NCBI GenBank assembly: GCA_050299175.1
Contig: JBNKVM010000048.1
Location: 1-28,701 of the forward strand
DNA: 28,701 nucleotides
Direction of reading: 5' to 3'
DNA from: JAPHTQ01 sp050299175
GTDB lineage: Bacteria; Pseudomonadota; Gammaproteobacteria; Thiohalomonadales; Thiohalomonadaceae
Made by a program: the position numbers and the translations under genes. This document shows, piece by piece, positions 1 to 8,499 of this stretch (positions within the stretch are counted from its first letter, which is position 1; each line of letters opens with the position of its first letter). The notes beneath the pieces were generated by a model. That model saw only the letters and a program-made list of their open reading frames with translations. It was not told the DNA's origin and made no database searches.

Positions 1-1
1 C

Positions 2-3000
2 CGCATGAACACCTTCGACTGCACCATGTACCTGCACACCAACCTGGTGCCGAAGGAGTACGAGCTGGACGACTACCAGATCCGTACGCCGACCGATATC
101 ATCGGCCAGCACATCCACCTGCCGAAGTGGGACCTGACCACCACCGACGGTTCGGCCAACGGCTGGAACTATGAGGACGGCACCCTGTCGCCCGGCATGG
201 TGGTCGAGCGGATCGAGGCCATCAACCAGTACAATCTGGCGAACGCCCCCGTGTTGACCGATGTGCAGGGCAACAGTGTCACCAACTCGGAAGGGCACAC
301 CATCGGCAGCCATCTGGAACCGCTGCCGCATCCCTTCTTCGGTACCGGACTGAACGACGAGTGGCTGGGCGCACGCACCACGCTGCAGCGCTGGTTCGCC
401 GATCCCGTGTTCAACGTGGAGGGCGAGGACCGGGGACTGGGCATCATCTTCACCCACGACCACTACGGCCCCTCGACCCACCAGCAGATCGGCCTCTACG
501 CTACGGTGCTGACCGAGCCGGCCGGCTCCAAGTGGTACCACAACGAGACTGGCGAGGAGATGTACACCCGCCAGGACGGCGGTCCGACCTCTTGGCAGGC
601 GGCCATTGAGCCACCCTCCGGCGATGCCTATCGCGAGTTCTATTTCGAGTACTCCGATTTTCAGCATGCCTACGAGGCGGGTGTCTACATCGGCGCGGGC
701 CCGGATGGGCGTCCGAATCACGTGCAGCCTGACGCCGCGTCGTTCGTCTACTCCATCAATCCCTCCTATCGCCAGCAGGCCAATCCCACCTTCCCCGACG
801 TGGGCCTGCATCCGGGGATCTGCCCGGGCGGCGTTCCGCGGCCCTGTCCCGAGGCGATCACCGCCGACGACAGCGGCATGCTGGTGGTCAACTACCGCAA
901 CGAGCCGGTCGGTCTGCGCGTCTTCGATCCCATCAAGTCGGGACCTGACGGCAAGCCGGGTACCCAGGCCGATGGCGATGCGGGCGATCTCGCCTTCGCG
1001 CTGCAGTCCCGCGGCGACCGTGCGCTCGCTGTGATGAACGCCAAGCCGAGCACCCTCACTTCGGTGACCGGCCCCACCGGCGGCGTCACCGTGTTCCCGC
1101 CCCACATCAACGCGGCGGGTGACGGCAACGGCGACCCCTTCACCCCGATGCTGCGGGTACAGGCGGGCGACCTGGTGCGGGTGAAGATCCAGGCCGGGGG
1201 CCACGAGCATGAGCACAACGCCTCCATCCAGGGGCTGAAGTGGCTGCAGGCGGGCTCCGGCTTCGGCGCAGCGCCCAATTCCGGTTGGCGCACTTCCCAG
1301 AACGCTGGTAAATACGAGCAGTTAACCTTAAGCGCGCCGGTACAGGAGTTCGACGGCCAGCGTGGCAATGTGGCGGACCGCTACTACAGCATGGACATGA
1401 GCCAGGACGGTTTCTGGTCCGGCATGTGGGGTCTGATGCGCACCTACGGGACCCTGCAGAACGACCTGCACCAGCTCTCCAACGGACTGGGCGACTTCAG
1501 GATAGCCAACGCCAAGGATTACGAGGGCGTCTGCCCGAAATCGGCCCCGCTGCGTCAGTACGACATTTCGGCGGTGCTGGCCAACGCGGTGCTGGAGAAC
1601 GCCCTCGGCCTGGCCATCGTGCCGGCCGACACATCGGCCACCCAGCATGAGGGCGGCGCCTTGGATCCGAACGGCGGCACCCTGGTCTACAACCCGCGGC
1701 CGACGCAGATCCAGGCCTTCAACGTGCCCCTGGACGGTGGCGGCAACCTGCAGATCGGCGGCCAGCAGGGACCGCTGCACGATCCCACCGCGATGCTCTA
1801 TGTCATGACTCAGGACCTCTGGGCCCTGGGCACCGACGGCGCCTTCCTGGTGGACAACGAGGCTTGCTACATCGACACCAAGGGCAAGGGCAATGTGGTC
1901 TTCAGCCCGCTCAATGCGCAGCTCGCCGGTCAGGCCTGTCCGCTCGATGCGGGTTGTGTAAAGACCGATCCCAAGAGCGGCAAGCAGAAGTTCGAGGAAG
2001 GTATCGCCACCTGTCCGGCCAAACTGCGCCCCGGAGCGCCGGTGGAGCCGGTGGTGGTGCGGGCCGCGGCGGGCGACTGCATCGAGGTCACCTTGCGCAA
2101 CCGTCTGCCGGACGATCTGGACGGCAATGGATTCCTCGACGATGTGCCTGACCTGGCAGGCTTCAATACCCTGCTGCAGGTGGTCAACCGCGACCGCGAT
2201 CCGGTCAACGGTCTGACCTGGTTCCACAACAACCTGATCCGTCCCTCCAGCCACGCCGCCATCGAGCCCCAGCTGGTGAGCATCGACGTCACCCGCGACA
2301 GCGGCGTGCCGGTGGGCATCAACCCGTCGGTGGTCGCCGTGCCCGGCAAGGAGAAGACCATGCGCTGGTATGCCGGGCATACGGAGACCCTGCCCGATCC
2401 CCGTGGCGTCGTTCTGAAGAGCACGCCGGTAGAGCTGGGCGGCGCCAACCTGATGCCGGCCGACGTCATCAAGCAGGGCCAGAAGGGCATGGTCGGCGGC
2501 CTGGTGGTGCATCCGGAAGGTTCGAGCTGGAGCGAGACCGACCTGGTGCGCGACCGTCAGGGTAGCCTAGACGGCAACGGCCAGGTGGTCTTCGAGGGTC
2601 GCGAGACGCGCACCTCGGCCACGGTGACCAAGGCGGACGGCACTGCCCGGCGCGACTTCGTCACCGTGTTCCAGAAGGGGCTGAACCATCGCTTCGGCGA
2701 CGGCGAGGCGGTGCCCAACATCGCCTCGGAAGGCCAGGGCATTCCGGAGGACAGCCACGATGCGGGTCAGATGGCCATCAACTATGCATCCGAGCCGCTC
2801 TGGTTCCGCTTCGGCGTACCGGCGGAAGCCCCCTTCGGGCGCGCCAACGGTGCCGGTCACGGCGATATTTCCAATGCCCATATGGCGCATAGCAATGCGC
2901 TGGCGGGTGCGGGATGCGCTATTGACCGGACCCTGCCGGAGTGCGATCCGGTGACGCCGGTGTTCACCACCACCGCGGGTGACGAGGTGCTGATGCACGT

Positions 3001-3298
3001 GATCGAGCCGAGAGGCGTGGGTCGCGGTACTACCTTCAACCTGCACGGCCACAACTGGCTGCGCGATCCCTACCTGGCCGGTAGCGTGCCGTCACAGACC
3101 ATCGGCGACAATCCGATGGGCATGACGCTGGGTCATCAGGAGAGCGTCACGCCGGGTGCCCACTTCGACATCCTGCTGAAGCAGGCGGGTGGCGCTTTCA
3201 ACGTGGCGGGTGACTACCTGTTCAGGGATCAGGGTTCGTTCGGCAACCTCGGGGGCCTGTGGGGCATCCTGCGAGTCGAGCCCAACCAAACGCCATGA
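2..3298 (+). CDS. Large multicopper-oxidase-like protein, 5' end cut off by window
   Basis: This is the C-terminal 1098 residues or so of a very large cupredoxin-repeat protein resembling the giant multicopper oxidases of the MnxG/MofA kind. The frame is open to the window edge, so the first ATG (position 5) is probably internal and the signal peptide is missing. Numbering from that Met, likely copper-ligand clusters are HIH at 36-38 followed by an NYEDGT motif, HDH at 151-153 with H159 and GLY after it, a histidine cluster HEHEH around 400, WFHNN around 747, and LHGHNW at 1013-1018 with H1044. The usual C-terminal HCH signature is not visible: HDH has Asp in place of Cys and the C-terminus reads GDYLFRDQ. 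A metal oxidase (Mn, Cu or Fe) acting outside the cytoplasm is the family expectation. The substrate is unknown. SCO-type copper chaperones lie downstream, which fits a copper enzyme. The gene ends just before a strong terminator. Confidence 0.8.
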   Translation, partial: RMNTFDCTMYLHTNLVPKEYELDDYQIRTPTDIIGQHIHLPKWDLTTTDGSANGWNYEDGTLSPGMVVERIEAINQYNLANAPVLTDVQGNSVTNSEGHTIGSHLEPLPHPFFGTGLNDEWLGARTTLQRWFADPVFNVEGEDRGLGIIFTHDHYGPSTHQQIGLYATVLTEPAGSKWYHNETGEEMYTRQDGGPTSWQAAIEPPSGDAYREFYFEYSDFQHAYEAGVYIGAGPDGRPNHVQPDAASFVYSINPSYRQQANPTFPDVGLHPGICPGGVPRPCPEAITADDSGMLVVNYRNEPVGLRVFDPIKSGPDGKPGTQADGDAGDLAFALQSRGDRALAVMNAKPSTLTSVTGPTGGVTVFPPHINAAGDGNGDPFTPMLRVQAGDLVRVKIQAGGHEHEHNASIQGLKWLQAGSGFGAAPNSGWRTSQNAGKYEQLTLSAPVQEFDGQRGNVADRYYSMDMSQDGFWSGMWGLMRTYGTLQNDLHQLSNGLGDFRIANAKDYEGVCPKSAPLRQYDISAVLANAVLENALGLAIVPADTSATQHEGGALDPNGGTLVYNPRPTQIQAFNVPLDGGGNLQIGGQQGPLHDPTAMLYVMTQDLWALGTDGAFLVDNEACYIDTKGKGNVVFSPLNAQLAGQACPLDAGCVKTDPKSGKQKFEEGIATCPAKLRPGAPVEPVVVRAAAGDCIEVTLRNRLPDDLDGNGFLDDVPDLAGFNTLLQVVNRDRDPVNGLTWFHNNLIRPSSHAAIEPQLVSIDVTRDSGVPVGINPSVVAVPGKEKTMRWYAGHTETLPDPRGVVLKSTPVELGGANLMPADVIKQGQKGMVGGLVVHPEGSSWSETDLVRDRQGSLDGNGQVVFEGRETRTSATVTKADGTARRDFVTVFQKGLNHRFGDGEAVPNIASEGQGIPEDSHDAGQMAINYASEPLWFRFGVPAEAPFGRANGAGHGDISNAHMAHSNALAGAGCAIDRTLPECDPVTPVFTTTAGDEVLMHVIEPRGVGRGTTFNLHGHNWLRDPYLAGSVPSQTIGDNPMGMTLGHQESVTPGAHFDILLKQAGGAFNVAGDYLFRDQGSFGNLGGLWGILRVEPNQTP

Positions 3299-3309
3299 GG
3301 TAGTGGTGT

Positions 3310-3356
3310 GAGGCGGTGCCACCGCGGCGATCCCGCTGTGGTACCGCCTCTTTTTT
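3310..3356 (+). terminator. Rho-independent terminator after the multicopper oxidase gene
   Basis: A 17-bp stem with two mismatches pairs 3310-3326 with 3334-3350. The left arm begins GAGGCGGT, the right arm ends ACCGCCTC, and six T follow at 3351-3356. It starts 11 bases after the TGA stop, so the oxidase transcript should mostly end here and the next gene probably has its own promoter or depends on read-through. Confidence 0.9.
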
Positions 3357-3418
3357 ACAGTGATGGACTCCCGCGGAATGAGGCGGTATCCGTGGGGGAT
3401 TTGAGAGAGATTATAACG

Positions 3419-5437
3419 ATGACAAAAGGCATGAAACGCTTTCACCACTATGGCTGCATCACAGCGATGCTCGCTACCTTTCTGATCTCCAGCACTGCTC
3501 TCACGGCCGAGGAGAGCGACGCCGGAGGGCAAGACGCCTCCGCCGCGAATAGCGTCACCCGGGAAGGCCTGCAGATCAACTTCAGCGTGGCACCGGCGAA
3601 ATCTTCGCATCAGGCCAGAGCGGCCGACGCTGCGGAGGAAACCGCGCCGCTGATGGCCGGCGATCTGGCCACCTTCCGCTTCGAGATCAAAGACGCCTCT
3701 ACACAACAGGGTATCTCGGGTATCTATCCGGGCTCCTGGGTCGATCTGCACAAACCCTGGAAGGGTGAACCGGCGGTTACCCTGGAGTGCAAGGACCGGG
3801 TCGGGATGTACCTGAAAAAGCTGGTCGGCGTGCGGCCGATGATCGACCTCAACAGCTATTACGTGGTGGTGCTCAATGACGACTCCACCATCTCGGTCAT
3901 CGATCCCCTCATCGGCGTGACCGGCATCACCAAGCTCTATGCCCAGATCGTGCTCAAACGACCGGGGGGCGACTGGACCAAGAACGGCGCGGAAAACCGC
4001 ATCTTCGTCAGCCTGCCGACGGAGGACGAGGTGGCGGTGATCGACGCGATCAATTTCAAGCTGATCGGCTACGTGCCTGCGGGCGACAAGCCGTTGCGCA
4101 TCGCCCTGCAGCCGGACGAGAAATATCTCTGGATCGGCAACGACAGTCTGCGTGAAGCGGACAGCGGCGTCACCGTGATCGATGCGGAGACCTATGAGAT
4201 CAAGGCGCAGATCGCCACCGGGGCAGGGCATCATGAGCTGGCCTTCTCGGATGACAGCCGCTACGCCTTCGTCACCAATCGCAACAGCGGGACGCTGACG
4301 GTGATCGATATCCAGACGCTGCAAAAAGTGCAGGAGATCGCCGTCGGCAAAACCCCCATTTCACTGGCCTATTCGGCACTGGCCGATGCCGTGTTCGTGG
4401 CGGATGCGGCTTCCGGCGCCATCAAGGTGATCGATGCCAAGAAACCTGCCGTCAGGGCGCAGCTGCAGGCCAGGCCCGGTCTGGGTCCCATGCGCCTGAG
4501 CAAGGACGGGCGTTGGGGCTTCGTGGTCAACCCCGGAGCGGACCGGGTGCATGTCTTCGATACGGCAGGCAGCGAACTGTTGCCCGACATCGAGGTCGAG
4601 GGACAGCCCTATCAGATCGCGGTCTCGCGCGCCTTCGCCTATGTGCGCACGCTGAAGAGCGAACGGGTCAGCATGATCAATCTGAACGAGCTCTCCAAGG
4701 GCAACCGCACACCGCCGGTGGTGACCTTCGCCGCCGGCGACAACGCCCCCTCGAAAGTGCCGCAGCTGAGTATCGCCGACAGCATCGTCGAGTCGGTGGG
4801 CGAGGCGGCGGTCTTCGTCACCAGTCCCGGCGATGCCACGGTCTACTTCTACATGGAGGGCATGAATGCGCCGATGGGCAACTTCCGCAACTACGGCCAT
4901 CGACCGGCCGCGGTGATGGTGACCGACAGGACCCTGAAGGAGGAGAAGCCCGGCGTCTATACCGCCAGCGTGCGGGTGCCTGAAGCCGGCGAATACGATG
5001 TGGCTTTCCTCATCGATACGCCGCAGGTGCTGCATTGCTTTACGTTCACGGCCGAGCCGAGCGCGCACGATCTGGCCAAACAGGAGGAGATGGTCGTCAC
5101 CTACCTGGAGCCGAGACGGGTGGTGACGGCCCATGAACCGACGGATTTCCGCTTTCGCCTGAGCCTGGGCGCTGAAAAGCCCGTCGAGGACCTGCAGGAC
5201 GTCTCCGTACTCTACTACCGGGCCCCGGGGCTGGGTCGTAACGAAATCGCGGCCACACATATCGGTGACGGGGTCTACCAGGTGAGTCTGCCGCCGATGC
5301 AGAAGGGCGCTTACTACCTCTACGTGCAGACGCCGTCGATGAAGGTTCGCTACGGCGATCTGCACTACACCACATTCAGAGTACTCGAAGCGCAGGAACA
5401 GGCTGCCAGCACACCGGCTCTGGCCAAAGGTGATTGA
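3419..5437 (+). CDS. Secreted YncE-type beta-propeller protein
   Basis: The predicted protein of 672 residues begins with an export signal (basic KGMKR, hydrophobic core, cleavage near ALTA-E). The ATG at 3419 is chosen because it opens the signal peptide and follows a GAGAGAG stretch; more upstream starts lie inside the terminator. An N-terminal beta-rich region carries Cys124 in LECKDR. A propeller of YVTN/YncE-like repeats follows, with several copies of the form VxVIDxxTxxxxxxIxxG (TVIDAETYEIKAQIATG, TVIDIQTLQKVQEIAVG). The C-terminal 200 residues or so contain two beta-sandwich-like segments, one with MNAPMGNF and a GVYTASVRVPEAGEYDV pattern. No heme motif is seen. Such propellers commonly act as periplasmic or surface binding scaffolds; a partner role for the adjacent copper oxidase is inference. 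The downstream gene starts one base after the stop, so the two are co-translated. Confidence 0.8.
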   Translation: MTKGMKRFHHYGCITAMLATFLISSTALTAEESDAGGQDASAANSVTREGLQINFSVAPAKSSHQARAADAAEETAPLMAGDLATFRFEIKDASTQQGISGIYPGSWVDLHKPWKGEPAVTLECKDRVGMYLKKLVGVRPMIDLNSYYVVVLNDDSTISVIDPLIGVTGITKLYAQIVLKRPGGDWTKNGAENRIFVSLPTEDEVAVIDAINFKLIGYVPAGDKPLRIALQPDEKYLWIGNDSLREADSGVTVIDAETYEIKAQIATGAGHHELAFSDDSRYAFVTNRNSGTLTVIDIQTLQKVQEIAVGKTPISLAYSALADAVFVADAASGAIKVIDAKKPAVRAQLQARPGLGPMRLSKDGRWGFVVNPGADRVHVFDTAGSELLPDIEVEGQPYQIAVSRAFAYVRTLKSERVSMINLNELSKGNRTPPVVTFAAGDNAPSKVPQLSIADSIVESVGEAAVFVTSPGDATVYFYMEGMNAPMGNFRNYGHRPAAVMVTDRTLKEEKPGVYTASVRVPEAGEYDVAFLIDTPQVLHCFTFTAEPSAHDLAKQEEMVVTYLEPRRVVTAHEPTDFRFRLSLGAEKPVEDLQDVSVLYYRAPGLGRNEIAATHIGDGVYQVSLPPMQKGAYYLYVQTPSMKVRYGDLHYTTFRVLEAQEQAASTPALAKGD

Positions 5438-5438
5438 T

Positions 5439-6143
5439 ATGAAGAAGCGTTTACAGAAGATTGCTAGTGAAATGCGTCGTCGCAACAGAGGCTGGATTCC
5501 GGCACTCCTGTTGCTGAGCTGTCCCTTGAGCGGCAGTGCAATGGAAGGCATGGACCACAGTGCTCACCAGCATCACGAACAACATCAGTCCGCCGCTCCA
5601 GTCAAACCTGAAATGGCGCAAGTGGATCTGGTCTCCGAAGTGCTGCAGTCTCAATACGGTCAACCGGTAAATCTCACCGACGACATCGGCAAGCACCGCA
5701 TACTGGTCATGAATTTCGTCTACACCACCTGTACCACGGTCTGTCCGGTGACCAGCGCAGTATTCGAGCAGCTTCAGGCCCAACTGCAAGCGCAGGAGAG
5801 TCTGGGCAGCGAGGTGATGCTGGTGTCCGTCACGGTCGATCCGGTGCGGGACACGCCCCAAAAACTCAAGGATTACGCCGGCCGTTTTCACGCCGGCAAG
5901 GATTGGCTCTGGTTGACGGGGGAAAAGCGGCGTGTCGATCGGGTCCTGGAAGGTCTCGGTGCCTACACGCCGGATTTTCGCGATCACCCGGCCATGGTGC
6001 TGGTGGGCGAACCGTCCTCGAACCGCTGGATGCGCTTTTTCGGCTTTCCAAGTCCGGAAAAGATCCTGGCAACTATCGAGGATTTGAAGATGCCGTCTAA
6101 CGAGACGCTGGCCGGCCACCGCCATGACGGTCATGTCCATTGA
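5439..6143 (+). CDS. SCO1/SenC family copper chaperone, His-rich ends
   Basis: A SCO-family thioredoxin-fold protein of 234 residues. The ATG at 5439 is preferred over GTG at 5430 because AAAGG (5426-5430) is correctly spaced from it. An Arg/Lys-rich start and hydrophobic stretch (19-34) indicate export or membrane anchoring. The copper site is complete: Cys98 and Cys102 in TTCTTVCP and His183 in RDHPAM. The usual VTVDPVRDTP motif is at 131-140. A His-rich stretch (residues 40-49, SAHQHHEQHQ region) and a His-rich tail (HRHDGHVH) could bind extra metal. SCO proteins deliver copper to the CuA site of cytochrome oxidase or act as thiol reductants. Here no oxidase subunit is nearby, so supplying copper to the upstream multicopper oxidase is the simpler inference. 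One base separates it from the propeller gene. Confidence 0.92.
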   Translation: MKKRLQKIASEMRRRNRGWIPALLLLSCPLSGSAMEGMDHSAHQHHEQHQSAAPVKPEMAQVDLVSEVLQSQYGQPVNLTDDIGKHRILVMNFVYTTCTTVCPVTSAVFEQLQAQLQAQESLGSEVMLVSVTVDPVRDTPQKLKDYAGRFHAGKDWLWLTGEKRRVDRVLEGLGAYTPDFRDHPAMVLVGEPSSNRWMRFFGFPSPEKILATIEDLKMPSNETLAGHRHDGHVH

Positions 6144-6163
6144 GTAGCAGTGGGGAAGAAATC

Positions 6164-6745
6164 ATGTATACACGTATAAGCCTATTTCTGCTGGTCCTGG
6201 GGTTCATCACTGTTATCGATAGTGCGGCGGACACAAATGTGCAGGCAGAACAGCAGGCCAAGGCACGCAGCTACTTTACCGATCTTTCGGTCGTGGATCA
6301 GGACGGTCAGGAGCGGCGGTTCTACAGTGATGTGTTGAAAGACAGAGTGGTCTTGATCAATTTCATCTTCACCAGCTGCGAACATGCCTGTCCTCTGATC
6401 ACCCAGCACCTCGCCTCGGTAAAGGATCAGCTGGGTCTGGATCTCTCCCGTAAGATTCACTTCATCTCGATAAGCGTCGATCCTGAACGGGACACGCCCG
6501 AAGCCCTGCGCGTGTTCATGCAGAAACAGGAGATCGAAATGCAGCCAAGCTGGGAGTTCATAACGGGAGACAAGACAAATCTCGATACCATCATCAGGAA
6601 ACTGGGCCAGTACACCGACAGCATAGATGGCCATTCGACCCTTCTGCTTGCCGGCAATGTCAACAACAGTCACTGGATGAAGATCCAGGCCAACCTGCCG
6701 CCGCAGGCGATCGCCGAGAAGCTCAAGCGCCTGATCCTGGGTTGA
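6164..6745 (+). CDS. Second SCO1/SenC family protein
   Basis: A second SCO-family protein of 193 residues, clearly divergent from its neighbour. The ATG at 6164 is chosen because GGGGAAG lies about seven bases upstream and a signal peptide (MYTRISLFLLVLGFITVIDSAA) begins there; a TTG at 6140 would overlap the preceding gene. The metal/redox site is Cys72 and Cys76 in TSCEHACP plus His157 in DGHSTL, with ISVDPERDTP at 103-112. It lacks the His-rich ends of the first copy. Two SCO proteins in tandem usually divide copper delivery and thiol reduction; which does which cannot be told from sequence. It sits 20 bases after the first SCO gene in the same presumed operon. Confidence 0.92.
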   Translation: MYTRISLFLLVLGFITVIDSAADTNVQAEQQAKARSYFTDLSVVDQDGQERRFYSDVLKDRVVLINFIFTSCEHACPLITQHLASVKDQLGLDLSRKIHFISISVDPERDTPEALRVFMQKQEIEMQPSWEFITGDKTNLDTIIRKLGQYTDSIDGHSTLLLAGNVNNSHWMKIQANLPPQAIAEKLKRLILG

Positions 6746-6815
6746 GCGGAGTGAGCAGACCGGGCAGGGGGCGCATTATAATGAACCTGTTATCCCTGTC
6801 CGATCACCAGCGGCT

Positions 6816-8402
6816 ATGCGTCCAATCCTGACAAAAGTCACCCATTACGCCCTATGCCTGATTTCATGCGTGAACCTGTCCTGGATCGATCGGATTGCTG
6901 CGGGCGAACTCACTGAACTCGAGGCTGCCGGCAAACGCATCTATACGGAGGGTATCAACCGACAGGGCAGGGAGTTCGACGCGCTGGTCGGAGAAACCGA
7001 TGTGGCGCTCCCTTCTACGACCTTACCCTGCGCCGGCTGTCATGGTAAAAACGCTGAAGGCGGTGAAGAGGGCGGTGTGCGGCCACCGCCGCTGGCATGG
7101 TCCTATCTGAGCAAACACTACGGCCATGCGCATGCCAATGGCCGGCGGCATCAGGCCTTCACCACGGCAAGCTTCGCCAGAAACCTGCGTGAGGGCCTGG
7201 ACCCGGGAGACAACCGTCTCGACACCACCATGCCGCGATATGCGCTCACGGACGCCGATATCGAAGCACTCGTGAGTTACCTGAAACTGATCTCTGCCGA
7301 AACGGCGCAGGGAATCAGTGAATCGAGCATTCGGATCGGAACCCTGGTGCCTAGGTCCGGCCCACTCGCTGGTGCCGGCGAAGCCATGCTGGCCGCGTTG
7401 AAATTTCACATCGATCGGCAAAACGCCAGAGGCGGTCTCTATGGTCGGAAGCTCGAGCTGGTGGTCGAGTCCTACACGAGCGAGCGTGAAAAAACCCTGG
7501 CGAATTTGCAGCGTCTAGTGGAGGAGGGGGAGATCTTCGCCTTGGTCAGTCCCTTTTTGGTCGGCATCGAAAACGAAGGCGCCGAGCTTTCGGCAAGCTA
7601 CAAAATACCGGTCGTGGCGCCGTTCAGCCAGTTTCATGGCGGCCAGCATGCGGATCTCGAGTACATGTTCTATCTGCGAAGCGGATTCAGAGAGCAGGCG
7701 CGGGCCCTCCTGACCTATTTCGCCAAACATGCCGAGGCGCCCGGAAATTTGCTGCTGATCCGCCCGGCAGGCGTACTCGATGGGGTGGGCGAAGCCCTGG
7801 CAACGGAAGCCGAGAAGCGCGGCTGGACGTTGCAGGAAGCACCTCTGGAGCACGTGCGTGACGCATGGGCCGATTTGGTCGAAACGGGACGAAAAAATCA
7901 TGTACAGCTGGTTTTCTTTTACGGATCGAGTTCCGATATGGATAGATTCCTGAGCGAAGCAGACCGGTTGAATTGGCATCCGATGGTTACGCTGCCAGAG
8001 GCGCTCATAGGATCTGATGTCTTCAAGCTGCCGGTTGGCTTCTCAGACCGACTCTATCTCACCCATCCTGATCCTGTGGGTAAAGATCGTTATCGATCCA
8101 CGGCTCTGATTGAAGCCTTTTTTGACAGCGGTTTAAGTACACCGGCGAACCTGGAGCTGCAACTTGCGGCGCTGAATGCCGCGCAGGTTTTCAACGAATG
8201 TCTCAAGCGTACAGGACGCGACATATCCCACGAGAAATTCGTCGCTGCCTTGGAATCGCTGAACGGCTGGGACAGCGATATCGGGCCCAGAATCTCTTTT
8301 GGCGTCAACCGGCGCGTTGCATCGCAAGGCAGCAGAATAGTCAGTGTCGACATCGTCAACCGCAGCTACACACTGGTGAGTGCCTGGCTTGGTCTGGATT
8401 GA
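6816..8402 (+). CDS. Cytochrome c domain fused to periplasmic ligand-binding protein
   Basis: A two-domain exported protein of 528 residues. A short signal-like segment (about 8-29) precedes a class I cytochrome c domain with one heme site, Cys72-Ala-Gly-Cys75-His76, and a likely distal ligand Met139 in DTTMPRY, followed by the usual DADIEALVSYLK helix. From about residue 172 it continues as a type I periplasmic binding protein of the branched-chain amino acid/amide receptor kind, starting IRIGTLVPRSGPLAGAG with ARGGLYGRKLELVV. No ABC permease or ATPase gene is beside it. The heme may serve electron transfer controlled by ligand binding, or the module may be a sensor; both are inference. It starts 70 bases after the second SCO gene. 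A TATAAT at 6777-6782 lies upstream but has no good -35. Confidence 0.88.
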   Translation: MRPILTKVTHYALCLISCVNLSWIDRIAAGELTELEAAGKRIYTEGINRQGREFDALVGETDVALPSTTLPCAGCHGKNAEGGEEGGVRPPPLAWSYLSKHYGHAHANGRRHQAFTTASFARNLREGLDPGDNRLDTTMPRYALTDADIEALVSYLKLISAETAQGISESSIRIGTLVPRSGPLAGAGEAMLAALKFHIDRQNARGGLYGRKLELVVESYTSEREKTLANLQRLVEEGEIFALVSPFLVGIENEGAELSASYKIPVVAPFSQFHGGQHADLEYMFYLRSGFREQARALLTYFAKHAEAPGNLLLIRPAGVLDGVGEALATEAEKRGWTLQEAPLEHVRDAWADLVETGRKNHVQLVFFYGSSSDMDRFLSEADRLNWHPMVTLPEALIGSDVFKLPVGFSDRLYLTHPDPVGKDRYRSTALIEAFFDSGLSTPANLELQLAALNAAQVFNECLKRTGRDISHEKFVAALESLNGWDSDIGPRISFGVNRRVASQGSRIVSVDIVNRSYTLVSAWLGLD

Positions 8403-8480
8403 ATGACATCACATCCCACGACGTATATTCATCTGCATGCCGCTCTGGTCATCAATGAACCGTCACAAGCCATTCTCGGG

Positions 8481-8499
8481 CTCTGACTAATCAGAGTTT
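8481..8499 (+). terminator. Weak hairpin between convergent genes
   Basis: CTCTGA at 8481-8486 and TCAGAG at 8491-8496 form a 6-bp stem with a four-base loop, followed by TTT. It overlaps the stop codon of the - strand regulator and lies about 80 bases after the cytochrome fusion gene. The short stem and short T run make it a weak terminator candidate. Confidence 0.3.

Noticed and set aside
1328..2512. Long - strand ORF of 394 codons opposite the multicopper oxidase gene
   Set aside because: It is antisense to a clearly conserved protein, has an Arg/His/Gly-skewed composition with no domain, and reflects the GC-rich third positions of the real gene.
3092..4324. Long - strand ORF of 410 codons across the terminator and propeller gene
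   Set aside because: It crosses a strong terminator, has no recognisable motif and is antisense to a gene with clear repeats and signal peptide.
4361..5551. Long - strand ORF of 396 codons opposite the propeller and SCO genes
   Set aside because: Antisense shadow with no domain; the + strand genes have clear family motifs.
6777..6782. TATAAT as a promoter for the cytochrome fusion gene
   Set aside because: No -35-like hexamer lies at 16-18 bases upstream, so I mention it only as a note under the gene.
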